A model generated the notes under the pieces. That model had not been told where the DNA came from. It searched no databases and worked only from the letters and a program-made list of their open reading frames with translations. Positions 12,451-24,438 of a stretch of DNA of 64,000 bases are shown here, piece after piece. This stretch comes from Nigrospora sphaerica (taxonomy: Eukaryota; Ascomycota; Sordariomycetes; Amphisphaeriales; Apiosporaceae): contig JAGVVL010000009.1 of NCBI GenBank assembly GCA_018287875.1, positions 3,596,001 through 3,660,000 on the forward strand, written 5' to 3'. Within the stretch, counting starts at the first letter, position 1; every line of letters starts with the position of its first letter. Made by a program: the position numbers and the translations under genes.

Positions 12451-13377
12451 ATGACCCAGAAAGCCTTCATCGTGACAGGGGCCAGCCGAGGCTTGGGCCT
12501 CGCCATCGCCGAGATCCTGCTTCGCGCATCGCACAAGGTTTTCCTCGTGGCCAGATCCGAGGCGGAGCTTCAGAAGATCAAGAGCCAGCATGGCGACTCG
12601 GTCGACTATATTGCTGCCGACTTGGGTGACCTCAAGGTAAGCATCTCCGCAACATGCCGTCGCAGAAGACGCTAGACAGCCGCTGATACCAATCCAGACT
12701 GCTCCTAAGATCGTGGACGCTGCGCGCAAAGCGCTCGGCAAGATCGACGGCATCGTCATCAACCACGGTGTGCTGACACCCCTGGCGCGACTTGCTGATG
12801 CCGACGTGGAAGAATGGCGGCGGTGCTACGACATCAACGTCCTTAGTGCCGTTGGTCTGGTAAGCAGAGCATATGCACCGAACCCGTGAACAAACAGCTC
12901 ACATGCTTCTACACAGGTCAAAGAAGCCATCCCGGACTTGCGCAAGTCACAGGGCCGCGTAATCTTTGTTTCTTCGGGGGCATCCGTCGGCGCTTACACA
13001 GCCTGGGCCGCCTATGGTACGAGCAAGGCCGCGATGAACCATATCTGCGCCCACCTGGCCGTTGAGGAGCCCGAGATTACGGCCGTAGCAATCTCGCCCG
13101 GCAAGGTTGCAACTGCTATGCAGCAGCAGATCAGAGAGCTCGGTGGTAGTTCCATGAAGGCCACCGACCACCAAAGCTTCATAGATGAGCACAATGAGGG
13201 CAAGTTGCTCAAGCCCGAGCAGCCAGGAACCGTCATCGCCAAGCTGGTCGCCGGCGCGACGACGGATCTGAGCGGCAAGCACTACCGGTAAGTCATTCTC
13301 CCACCAGTCACTTTGTATAATAATGCTGAGCAACCCGCAGGTGGGATTCGCCCGAAATGGCTCCGTTCCAAGCGTAG
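12451..13377 (+). CDS. Short-chain dehydrogenase/reductase (sepiapterin/benzil reductase-like)
   Basis: Four exons (12451-12636, 12698-12859, 12917-13287, 13341-13377) give 251 aa, typical of classical SDRs. The cofactor loop TGASRGLG is at residues 9-16. INHGV replaces the usual NNAG. SSGASVGAY and YGTSK supply the catalytic Ser, Tyr and Lys. A short last exon encodes WDSPEMAPFQA. The AXSRGLG pattern and an Arg two residues after the glycine suggest NADPH use, which is an inference. The overall form resembles yeast Irc24/YIR035C-type carbonyl reductases. All introns have GTAAG donors and lie within conserved secondary structure without breaking frame. The substrate is unknown. Confidence 0.9.
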
Positions 13378-14777
13378 GCCATGAAAACAAAACTGCTTAC
13401 TGTGTTCATTTGTTAGCTGGAGCACAATCAGGCAGTAGCAGCAAATAGAAATGAAACAAATCGCCTCAGTCGAAAGATGAAAAGGCCTTATATGAGATTC
13501 AGCATAGCAAAGCTCAGGTTTAGCATGGAATATAAGTTTGTCATCACCAGCGAGTGTCCAAGGATAAAATGAAAATTTCTTGCCTTACCTTATGCTGGGC
13601 AACTCCAGATTGAAAGTGTAGAGCAAAACCCTTGCTCACTGATTTCCAGTCAGCTTTCCTGCTCTCCTAGCCAAGGCTGTGGGCGCAGAAGCCATGGGAT
13701 CACGAGGGTGCTTTGTCAGGATTCGATAGGTAGTCCGTCATGAAATGTCGGTATTTGATAGTACTTGAATTGGGCATCATGCAAAGCGGGATGGGTCGGG
13801 TACGTAACAGGCAAACAACGTACGGGGAAAGTCAACCGAACAGGCAACCTGAGAACCAGATGTTAGCGAGGGAAACGGAATGGCGTGCGTTTCAATGCGG
13901 TAAACAGTGGTTGTAGAAATCAGTCATGTCGTTTGGCTTGACGTGTCAATCACCATGTTGCCATGAGGCGAAGGTAAGACTGGGGCGACAGGTGCTCATC
14001 ATTTTGGGAGGTCGAAACCAGGGAGGGAAGGGGAAGCATGGAGGGCGCAGAATCGTACCTTGGGGCTGGTTGCCTGTTCGCGGGGCGAGCTCGCATCACG
14101 AAGACGCGACGAGGGGCACGGGTTATTGCATGTTTACCGGTTCCAGGCAGCATCCAAAACTCGCTGGCAGAGTTTGCTGGCAGTCAAACAGTCGAGAGAC
14201 CGAGCCGCAGCCAAGCGAGACGAGTCCGGGGGTTGGGAAAACCCAGACTTGTCGCAGATGTTGTGGTGTGGGAAAGAGAGAAGGAAAAATTGTTGTCCAA
14301 AAAATCAGAAGCCGACTTTTGGGGAATTGGAGAACGCCAAGCCTTTCCCGGCTAGACCCAAGACACGCTTTTGATCGCAGATTCGAATGGTGGGGGGAAG
14401 TCGTGGCGCGTGGCGCCCAGTAGCAGGGAGACCGCGCCACATCCCTTTTCCTGCTGCCTCCCCTGGCACAGGCTCCAGCCACGGCAGCCTTGAGCACTGG
14501 CTACATAAACACGCGCCGCTCCACCCTGCGCGCCTGCAGGGCTCTGGTGTTAGTCAGTTGCTCCCTCACTGATATCAACGTCGATCCATCTGGTCGCGAA
14601 CACGCCCGGATACCTCCAGCTGCCCAACCCAGCGAAACACCAATACGCACTCGTATATATTGCGTCAACGGAAGTCGGCACGCTCGCCCATTGCGCCGCA
14701 TCGCCTGCGACCTGTGCCTGAACATCCATTTGGTGCTGTCATCCCTGCTGCTTCTATTCCCAGCCTTGCCGCCCAAC
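13378..14777. other. 1.4-kb intergenic region
   Basis: The first 500 bp after the SDR are AT-rich and likely 3' UTR. The remainder should contain the NC2-beta promoter and leader. I see no convincing gene on either strand. Confidence 0.5.
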
Positions 14778-15844
14778 ATGTCGGATCACGAATACGGAGG
14801 TGGGTTGGTCTTGTTTCCTATTCACCTGCAAATCCCGACTTTTTCTTTCCTTGAACCTCGACCGTTTGCTCCGCAGCGAGAATTCACCGGCAAGTGGCTG
14901 CTGGCGTGCCGTATTGCTGCAAGCGCACAATGCGCCTGACCGGTCCATCATACTGCGTGTCACGATGCGCACACTGTCGCCTCCGCTGCCCAAACGGTGG
15001 CGCATGCATATTTCTATCACCTCCCCTGCGTCCACTGTCACCACGGAACCACAACCCACCCAACCCACTACCCATACAAAGGCAGCTGAAACCTGTGTTT
15101 TCATCACGAAGTCCCGTGAATTTGGGGTTTACCCTTGCCTACCATTGTCTTGCCGGCCCGGCTTCGAAGACATGCCCCATACCTCGCACCAAGACCAGTA
15201 CTGGCAATCGGTTGATGGCGGAGGTGGTACATACCCCCTTCCCCTTTCGTCCCCACCCCCACACTTCCTTCCGATTGCTCAGGTCGGGACGGATATGCTG
15301 ACGATTAAACGGTAGCCAACGATGACCTGTCTCTTCCCAAAGGTACGTAGCCTAGCGTGGGCCACAGCCACGGGTCCTGGCCCTTTCCCATGAGCATGTC
15401 CTAACGTTGTTCTAGCGACTGTCCAGAAGATTGTCTCTGAGATCTTGCCCTCGTCGACTGGCCTCAGCTTCTCCAAGGATGCCCGAGATCTACTGATCGA
15501 GTGTTGCGTGGAGTTCATCACCTTGATCTCCTCAGAAGCCAATGAGATTTCGGAGAAAGAGGCTAAGAAAACCATTGCCTGCGATCACATCACCAAAGCT
15601 CTGGACACCCTGGGCTTTGGGGACTATGTTCCAGCCGTTCTCGAGGCAGCAGCACATCACAAGGACCAGCAGAAGGTGATCAAGAACATTGTGAGTACTC
15701 AACCTCGTCAGAATGGATTGCCCTGTCGGTTGCTAACAAGGGCACAAGCGCACAAACAAGTTTGAAGACAGCGGCATGTCGCTCGAGGAGCTGGAACGAC
15801 TGCAGGCAGAGCAATTCGCTCAAGCAGCGGCTAGACATAACTAG
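14778..15844 (+). CDS. NC2-beta (Dr1), TBP-binding histone-fold repressor
   Basis: Four exons (14778-14799, 15316-15342, 15416-15690, 15749-15844) give 139 aa. The protein starts MSDHEYG, and splicing restores NDDLSLPKATVQKIVSEILP, the conserved N-terminus of NC2-beta. The histone fold continues with FSKDARDLLIECCVEFI, SEANEISEKEAKKTI and DHITKALDTLGF. NC2-beta pairs with NC2-alpha (Bur6/DRAP1), binds TBP on promoters and blocks TFIIA/TFIIB entry in the nucleus. Exon 1 is only 22 nt and exon 2 only 27 nt, and intron 1 is about 516 nt, long for this genome. The last intron has a textbook TGCTAAC branch site. The tail is short and lacks the long Q-rich extension of animal Dr1. Confidence 0.93.
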
Positions 15845-18102
15845 CGCGTGTGTGCCCGCGGCGTTGACGACGAAACCCCCGGCGTTATTCTTTTGGCATT
15901 GCGCGGCGTTTACTTGAGCGAGGGGGAAGCATGGTATATCATTGGCGTTGTTATGGAATGGTTTTACCTCGTGGATTGAATGAGAACATTGACCCCGGAT
16001 CAGGAGCACCCACCTTCGTGTTGGTTGCTCGCCGTTGCACATGCAGCCGTGAGCCTGTCGCGGTCCAATGGCTCGGGTGAATCCGCACCGTTGGTGCTTG
16101 AGAGCACTGGGCCGGAGAGATATCCAGCCGCATTCCCCGGTTAGCCCTTCATTTGGTGGTCGTCTTTATGTCGCAGGTGCGAGCAACCAGAGGGTCTTAT
16201 AGTAACGTCTGGAGAGATTGGTGGAGGGATCGCGAGGTTGCACGGGCTATGCGTGGATTGAGTCGACAATCTCGATCAGGCCGGCACGTATTATGGAACG
16301 AGGTCCATTGGCCATTCTCCCTGCGGATCGGAGAGGTGGACAAACCGGCTAGCAGCCCACCTACCGGGGCTGGATTTTCGGGCCACGCCTGCGCATCGAT
16401 CGATGGGCAGCGCGGTCTCACGTCGTAAGATGTTGGCAAGGCGGTCGCAGTCCGAGAGGACAGGAGGCCGAGTGTGCATAAGGATGAGGCTGCTGATCGA
16501 ACCAGGGTTTCGAACAAAGGCGATCCCTCACTACGGCTGGGGCGTGTTAGCTGCGTGATTTTCACAGGACGGCTGCCCGTCGCTCGCGCGTGCGGAGCCC
16601 ACGGCATCCATGAGACGACCATGGATAGGAGCTGCAGCAGCTGTCGGGAATGCCTGCAGCAGACGGCATTTCGTCATTGGACAGGCCAGGGGTCTCCACC
16701 AGTTGGAGCGCACACCGATGCAGATGCACGGCGGCACTGACACGGCTTCATTGTGGGGGTCCCTGTTTAGCCTCGCCAGGTAGTGACTTCATTGAAAAAG
16801 TTTGAATAGCGACCTGGTCGTGCCGTTGCAGTTCTGAACGATGATTATCAGTGGCAGACAAGGGCTCTTTCGCCTGTCACCACCACCCAGCCATCCCAGT
16901 CGACGGTGGCCTTGGGGTGGTACGGGGCTCGTCCGAGCGAGAGGGGTCCGGTCTATAGCCCCGTCACTTTGCAGGCCAGATGCCGTACGACACAACGTGC
17001 GAGCCTGGCGGGGGGGGGGGGGGGTCACAAAATAAATGACTCAACTAAAAGGGTGTTCTTAGTGTGCTGAGCCAGTTGCCTTTCTAGGTGAGTCGCTTTT
17101 TTTGTTACCCTCCTGCCTGGGAGCTCTGCGTATCGGAGTGGGGGATCTGCCGCCGGTGGTAGTGGTGTACCTAGTAACTGAATGGTACGGGAAGAGGCCG
17201 GGAAAGAGACGGGCTGTGTCGGTGTACGGAGCAGGCGACCGGCCGGAGTTGGTAGGTAAGCAGGGACCTGGTTGTAGGTACGAGACGTCCGTTCGTGTGC
17301 ATCGTAAGACCTCCCATCGGATATCCTGACGGACTGGAACGTCTCGCGTCAGCAGAGCTTTCACGCCATCCACCGATGTGCTGTGATACAGTCGGAGGTA
17401 CATCCCCATCACAAACTAAGTTCTGTGACCAAATTCAATTCCAGTTGATGCTGTCGGTCGCCGAGCTGCATCCCGTGCAAGCCAGGCATTCCGTTCCCAT
17501 GGGATCGCGAAACGGGCGGTCCAATTGTTGAAAAGCCCCCCCCCTGCGCCCGCAACGACGGGCACGCATCCCTGATAGCACGGGGCACCTACGATAAACA
17601 GGTACGGTGATGCTACAGCTCCTGCAGCTGGGATCTCAGAGCACTGGAGCCCCGACGGCCAAGCACATGGAGCCAAGCAAACAGCTCCTTGTCCCCGTAA
17701 AAAAACAGTGTTTTTGCGTCACACCCTCCTGCCGGACTGTCCTACCTACTTGGCCTTGGCGGGGCACTCCAGCTGTTCCTGTAGGCTGGACGAGAGCCCC
17801 GAGTTATGGGAAGTTCAGTGAGAGTTGAGGAAACGCTCTCGCACTCGCCCATCCAAACCGGCCCTTGCATTCTAAAGAACAGGAACGACCGGCTTCCTGC
17901 CTTCTTCCCCTCCCTTCTCCTCCTTCTTTCTCCCCTCCATTTCCCTCCTTGCCAAACTCTCCAACCGACTTCTTCTCTCTCCCTTAGGTGACCTCATACC
18001 AACGCTTGGTCAACCCCACCACACGATCCCTCCCTCCCCCCTCCTCGTCGAATCCGACCGAACCTACATACAAGCCCACAGCACCGCGTACCAGTGCCCA
18101 TC
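15845..18102. other. 2.3-kb intergenic region before phosphofructokinase
   Basis: No recognisable coding sequence was found. It contains a G15 homopolymer at 17010-17024 and, at its right end, the pyrimidine-rich leader of the phosphofructokinase gene. Remaining open frames are short and unlike any protein I know. Confidence 0.5.
17880..17995 (+). promoter_or_regulatory. Pyrimidine-rich promoter/leader of phosphofructokinase
   Basis: About 110 bp are almost entirely C and T on the coding strand (TTCTTCCCCTCCCTTCTCC and similar), ending about 110 bp before the ATG. CT-rich stretches just upstream of the start are known for strongly expressed fungal glycolytic genes, where they help set transcription start. 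Confidence 0.6.
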
Positions 18103-20524
18103 ATGGCGCCCGCTGCGGTGAAGAAGAAGATTGCCATCATGACCTCGGGCGGTGACTCGCCCGGCATGAATGGCGTTGTCCGTGCCGTCGTCCGCATGGC
18201 CATTCACATGGGCTGCGATGCCTACTGTGTCTACGAGGGCTACGAGGGCCTCGTCCGCGGTGGCAGCTATATCAAGAAGACCGAGTGGGACGATGTGCGT
18301 GGCTATCTCTCCGAGGGAGGCACTCTCATCGGAACCGCGAGGTGCATGGCCTTCTACGAGCGCCCCGGCCGCTTGACGGGCGCCAAGAACATGATTCTGA
18401 ACGGCATCGATGCCCTGATCATCTGCGGTGGTGATGGCTCTCTGACGGGAGCTGACAAGTTCCGCGCCGAGTGGCCGTCACTGGTGGAGGAGCTTGTCTC
18501 CGCGGGCGAGCTCACCAAGGAGCAGGTCGAACCTTACCGGCACTTGAACATCGTTGGTCTTGTTGGTTCCATTGACAACGATCTGTCGGGAACCGATGCC
18601 ACCATTGGCGCTTACTCCGCCCTTGCGCGCATCTGCGAGATGGTGGATTACATCGAGGCTACCGCCTCGTCGCATTCGCGTGCCTTCGTCGTCGAAGTCA
18701 TGGGCCGCCACTGCGGTTGGCTTGCCCTGATGGCAGGTGTTGCCACGGGCGCCGACTTCGTCTTCATTCCCGAGAAGCCCAGAGAAGACAACTGGCAGGA
18801 GGAGATGTGCAGTATTGTGAAGAAGCACCGAGACTGGGGCAAGCGCAAGACCATTGTCATCATGGCCGAGGGCGCCAAAGACCGACACGGCCAGAAGATC
18901 ACCCCCGAGACAGTCAAGGACCTTCTTGCTGACAAGAACGGCCTGGCGCTCGATACCCGCATCACCACTCTGGGCCACGTCCAGCGTGGTGGAACCGCCG
19001 TTGCCTACGACCGCATGCTGGCCACCCTGCAGGGTGTCGAGGCCGTCAAGGCTGTATTGGAGGCAACGCCCGAGACGGAGACTCCGGTCATCACTATCAA
19101 TGAGAACCAGATCGTCCGCAAGCCTCTGATGGCCGCCGTCGAGGCCACGAAGGAGGTGGCCAAAGCCATCGACGCCCAGGACTTCACCAGGGCGATGAAG
19201 CTCCGCGACACCGAATTCTCCGATATGTACGACTCGTACATGCTGACTACGGCCATGAGCCACGGAAAGGACGAGAGACTACCGGAAAACAAGGTAGGTT
19301 TGCCATTTGGGTGGCCACGGGTCCTAACCGGTCTTGCTAACGGCTCTGCAGCGAATGAAGATCGGTTTCATCAACGTCGGCGCTCCGGCCGGCGGCATGA
19401 ACGCTGCGATCCGCGCTGGCCTTGCTTACTGCCGATCCAAGGGCCACGAAGCCATTGCCATTCACAATGGCTTTGCGGGCTTCGCCAGACACCACGCCGA
19501 CGGCGCCATAAAACCATTCGACTGGCTCGAGGTCGATGGTTGGGCTAGCAAGGGTGGTTCCGAGATTGGAACCAACCGCGAGCTTCCCGAGGAGTCGGGC
19601 ATGGAGTTGATTGCCAAGCTGATCAAGCAATACAAGTTTGATGGCTTGTTCCTCATCGGCGGTTTCGAGGCATTCCACGCCGTCTCGCAGCTGCGCCAGG
19701 CGCGAGCCACCTACCCCGAGCTCTGCATTCCCTTCACGCTGCTGCCGGCGACGATTTCCAACAACGTTCCCGGCACCGAGTACTCGCTCGGGTCCGATAC
19801 GTGCTTGAACGAGCTCGTTTACTACTGCGACAAGATCAAGCAGTCGGCATCCGCCACCCGCCGACGTGTGTTCGTTATTGAGACGCAGGGTGGCCGCTCT
19901 GGCTACGTGGCCACGCTGGGAGGCCTTGGTGTGGGCGCCAGCGCCGTGTACATCCCCGAGGAGGGCATCAGCCTCGACATGCTCAACACGGACGTAGGAC
20001 ACCTCAAGGAGGTGTTCCGCAAGGACAAGGGCCGGTCGCGTGCCGGTCGTCTGATGCTTGTCAACGAAAAGGCGAGCGACGTGTACACGGCCAAGCTTAT
20101 TGCTGATATCACTCGTGCCGAAGCTCACGAGCGGTTCGAGGCTCGCGACAGCGTGCCCGGCCACGTCCAGCAGGGAGGTACCCCGTCAGCGATGGACAGA
20201 TGCCGTGCCGTACGACTGGCGATAATGTGCATCACGCAGCTCGAGAAGTTCGGCCCCAAGCCGTACGAGTCGCCCGACAAGATCAGGAAAGACCCCATGA
20301 GCGCTTCGGTCATTGGCATCATGGGCGCCGACGTGGTCTTCTCCCCGATGGAGGAGGTTGAGAAGCCGGAAGGTACGGACTGGAAGAACCGACGTCCCCA
20401 GCACGCCCACTGGCTGGGTGTCAAGACGGTGTGCGATATTCTTGGTGGTCGTCCGAACTACCCGATTCCGGAGAAGAGTTTGGTCGGCACGCTGGCCAAA
20501 GACGCCAAGCGCGGTCTGCTGTAG
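18103..20524 (+). CDS. 6-phosphofructokinase
   Basis: Two exons (18103-19293 and 19352-20524) give 787 aa, the size of the eukaryotic double-domain enzyme. It phosphorylates fructose 6-phosphate to fructose 1,6-bisphosphate with ATP in cytosolic glycolysis. The catalytic N-half has GGDSPGMNG (16-24, ATP binding), GGDGS (109-113), SIDND (156-160, with the catalytic Asp) and MGRHCGW (200-206). The C-half begins right after the intron with [19 protein letters not shown] and keeps the diverged allosteric copies ([31 protein letters not shown]). The N-terminus is short compared with yeast subunits, which carry an extra N-terminal domain. The intron sits at the boundary between the two halves. Confidence 0.96.
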
Positions 20525-22087
20525 GTTAGAGACGATGATTCACCAGCATAGCATGATGATCCTATTCCCATAGCTTAGTTACGAGGCGACGAACACTAAA
20601 TGAAATCCCAACATTCTAAACGATCCCTTCTGAAGATGACAAGCCCAAGAGCTGCGTACGTGCTGGATTGCCTTTTCGCCAAGTGCGTCGGTACTCAATG
20701 CCTCGGTGGATAGTCAGGTAGAACCCCAGTTAGCAGAGTAGGGCTCTAAGTATGCGTGAATAGCGGAATGCAACTAGTGGAAACACCATCTTGGGTCAAT
20801 AGGTGTTGATGTGACGCAGGCGAAATCTTCGCGGCAAAGCGTTGCTTACTGTAATGCGCGGGCATTGGGGTTTGTGTGGGAACGCCACCGGTGGCAATCT
20901 AATGGGCACCAGGAAACAGAGGATGATGGAGTGAGTGCAAGGCCGTTTTGAATGAGCTTTAACCGGTCCCCGACCGGATCGAGGAGCTGTAGATGACAGG
21001 AAATCGAACACGACCACACAGCCTCTGGGGTGGATGAATGACTTTCTAAAAATAACCAGGCCAGCCAGAGTACCTATGTGTCTGTCTGTCTCCTTGGTTT
21101 TTGGGGAGATCTCGGCTCGAACCGATCGACGGCCCTGGCCTTCCACCTCTCACCCGAAACCTTCGTGCGTAGCGCCAGCCTACGTGAAGATTTTGGCCCA
21201 AATGGAGGACAATCGCAGGCGCTCTAATTGCCTCAGTACCACCGGAAGAGGTTTGACCAGGTACATGCATAAACGGATGCTTCCTATCCACTGCTACGTA
21301 CTTGGACCAACCAGGTGAGCCCTTCAGCCAGCAACAAAACCCCACTGCAGAAATTCCCCTGCCACGTTCGGGACCAAAATGATTGCCTCATCTCATGCTC
21401 CACGACTGGGGAGCTGCGAGGGTGAGACGTGATAGGGCCCATTGTGGGTAGAAAAAGGACGGTGCAGGTGCAATCAGTTTCTTTACCCCCCAAAATAGCT
21501 GACTGTTCTATTTTTCAGCACAGTCCCCAGCTAGCCATCCATTTCGTCCGTCAGCCCAACGATACCGCCCAATGAGCGAGACCGGGCCCGGTCGTAGGAT
21601 CCAGCAGACACAGACATGAGGAGCCGGCCGACCAGGGTCCGGGGTCCAGGGTCCATGGCGTCTCTGGGAACCCTGCGAATGGGGCGAATAGCTATACCCA
21701 GGCACTTTGGCATGTGGCTGCGGCCACAGCCGGCTATTGCACCTCGTTCGTTCGACTGCGGACCAGCCGCTCGACGGCGAAGGGAAGGGGAAGGGGGCCT
21801 TTTGATAAGGTCCAGCGCCCGGCAGGGGTGCGGGAGGAGCAAAGGCCAAGTCGGGACATGGGTTTCCCCGCCAGAGAGCTATCCCTCGAAGCCGTCGTCT
21901 TCGCGTTTTTCTCTTATCCCATGTTCAAGACTCGGGCGTGGAAGGCTTTCTGTGTTCTAGCTTCCACAACATACTCGCTCGGCGAGGTGAGAGCTTCCCT
22001 TTCCCATCAGGTTATCCCCGGGTCAAAAGCGCCATCTGCTGGGCGGCCGCCGGAGCCGCTCGCTCTTCTTCTGCCGACCCATCAACC
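20525..22087. other. 1.6-kb intergenic region
   Basis: The 3' flank of phosphofructokinase is moderately AT-rich. The rest holds no recognisable gene and should include the promoter of the lectin-like gene. Confidence 0.5.
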
Positions 22088-23743
22088 ATGGCGGGCGTGA
22101 GCGCCTGGAAACCGGGCGCGTGGCTGCTCTGCCTTTTATATTTCTTCGCCAGTCGCGCCTCGTGTGGCGCCATAGCGTCGTGGTGGACTGATCCGTTGGG
22201 CGCCACCATCGTGGTCCAGGACGATGAGACGGGCCTCATCCGCTACAGCCTCTGCAACAGCGAGGGCACGCCAGTGCTTCCCGCCGACAAGTCGCTCACC
22301 CTGCCTCTCCTGCGGTTCCCGCCCAAGAACGGGACGGGCCTGACGGGGGTGGGCTGGTCGAGCGGCCAAACAACAACCGTATGTTTCTTTGCGCTACGGT
22401 CTCGTCATCTCCAGGGTCTTTGCTGGCCTAATGGGCAAGGGCTGACACCGCCAACAGGCTTCCATCTTCTACCAGGACAAGAATGATGAGATCATCAACA
22501 CTTTGCTGAGCTGCGACGTCAAGACGGGCCATTGGACCAATGCCGGCGACTACCAAATCTCGTCAGGCGCAACAACTCCCTCGCCCACCACTGGCCTCGC
22601 GGCTGTCGTGCTTGGGGCGGATGCGGGCTACCGCGTCTTCTACAAGGACATATCCAACCGACTGCGCTGGCTGGGCTACATTCCGAACGGGTCCTGGGGC
22701 AACTGGGGCGCCGTGTCCAACGACGAAATCGACGCCATGGCCATCGGAGTCGCCTTCACCGAGTCGGACAACATGACGGTTGTGACGCCCAAGGGCCAGG
22801 GCAACATGGAGGTCACGCAGCTCCACGACGACGGCCTGTGGCACATCCGTAAGTTACCGATCCCCTTGCCCCCCCCCCCTTCCCTTCCCGCGCCGGCGGC
22901 GGCCGCCGCCGCCTTATTTTTTCGCCGACTCACTCATGCCGTTTTGCAGAGACGCTGCCGCAGCCGCTGGGCGTCGCCAACGCGACCAACGTGACCAAGG
23001 CGGGCAGCTTCGCCTTGGACGCGACGGCGGCGCTGCCCTTCACGCTGCCGGCCTGGGAGGGGACGCCGGGGGCGCTCGGCGTGAGTATCGACGAGAAGGG
23101 GGCGCGGTCCGTCTTCTACCTCGGCACCGACGGCGAGCTGTACCAGGTGACGCACGACGACGACAGCGGCTGGCACGTGGCGACGCGCCCCGGCGCCGAC
23201 GCCTGGCCCCGCGCCGACCGCCCCGCCGGGCCCCTCGGCGTCGCCAGCCACTATGGCCGGCGCCAGGTCCGCCTGCACTACGTGAGCGGCGGCCGCATGG
23301 TCGAGGTCCGCGGCGAGGGCGCCCTCTGGTCCCCCGCCGTCGTGCTGCCTGACTACAACTCGAGCGCCCAGAACCCCGACGCCCCCGCGCCGGCCGCCAC
23401 CGGCGCCCAAGACGCCCCCGGCCTCGCCACCGGCGCCAAGGTCGGTATCGGCGTGGGCGCGGCCCTGGCCGGGCTGGCGATCGGCGCCATGATCGGCGCT
23501 TTTCTATTCCTGCGGCGGCGCAAGCGGTACCACGCCGTCCCCGTGCCGGCGGCGACCGAGTCGCCGGCGACGAGCTACTACGCGCCTCAGGCGACGTATC
23601 CGGCCTACCCGCAGTACCCCGTGTACCCGCCGATGCCCGAGAAGTGGCCCGGCGAGCTCGATGGGCCGCAGCGGTACGAGATGGCCGAGCAGCGGCGCCG
23701 CCACGAGATGATGGGCGAGGGTCACATCCAGGAGGCGCCGTAG
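22088..23743 (+). CDS. Membrane-anchored fucose-lectin-like beta-propeller protein
   Basis: Three exons (22088-22378, 22458-22848, 22950-23743) give 491 aa. An N-terminal signal peptide (WLLCLLYFFASRASCGA, about residues 12-28) leads into an extracellular region of repeated units. These units alternate xVFYxD or VFYLGTDGEL, Trp-Gly pairs such as WGNWG, and xWHI/GWHV blocks. This is the blade pattern of the fungal fucose-specific lectin family (PF07938). A linker rich in Ala/Pro/Thr precedes one transmembrane helix at about 392-415 (GIGVGAALAGLAIGAMIGAF), then RRRKR and a cytosolic Tyr/Pro-rich tail (YPAYPQYPVYPPM). Type I topology is inferred. Sugar binding is not certain, because I cannot align all binding residues. 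A role in surface recognition or sensing is possible. Confidence 0.8.
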
Positions 23744-24438
23744 GGGGGAAAATGCGGCGGGGCCAGGCCGTCGCTAGTACTATCAGTATTACTACTACTG
23801 TTACTAGTCTGATGCTGCTGCTGCTGCTGCAGTTGCTGCTGCTGGCGCGGTCCCTGTTTGTACATGCCGAAGGGAGCGGACAAACCCCGCGTACACATGT
23901 TACATAGTTGTATTATTTAGTAAAATACCATAATTTCACACGTCCCCTTGGCCTGCATGTCACGCCCAGTCGTGAGGAACCCCCTTTTCCTATATCGTTC
24001 CCTTTGCCATACGCACGCTCGGCGCGACTTGACAAGCCCGTCATGAAGTTTACCCGCCCGTCTCCTGGCTTCTGCACTGCCGGTTTCTTTCTTCGCACTT
24101 GCCCGTGGCTGTGGCCGACTCCTGCGACTCCGGACCATCTCAAACGTTAGGGGATAGGGATCGTTACTGGGTGCCTCCCAGTTCACCCCTCCGCATCCAT
24201 GGCGCCGACAAGGAGTGCGTTGTAAATATTGAATGTTTCGGCCCAGATGCGGTGAAGAATGCCATAACCTTGGGCGACCCGGGGGAGACCGTTGATCGGA
24301 TTCCCGCGCACCGTGGCTCACGTTCATATTCAGTAGCATGAGGAGTAAGGGGAATGCTGTTGTGTAAAAACAGGCTATTAAGAAGGTAATGGGAGGTATT
24401 CTAAGCATCACGGTCGTAGGCTTTCATTACGCTGGGAG
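23744..24438. other. Convergent intergenic region with CTG repeat
   Basis: This is the shared 3' flank of two converging genes. A degenerate CTG trinucleotide tract lies at about 23811-23841, probably in the 3' UTR of the lectin-like gene. No gene was seen. Confidence 0.6.

Noticed and set aside
18478..19263. Antisense frame of 261 codons inside phosphofructokinase
   Set aside because: It is a shadow of a strongly conserved coding exon on the other strand.
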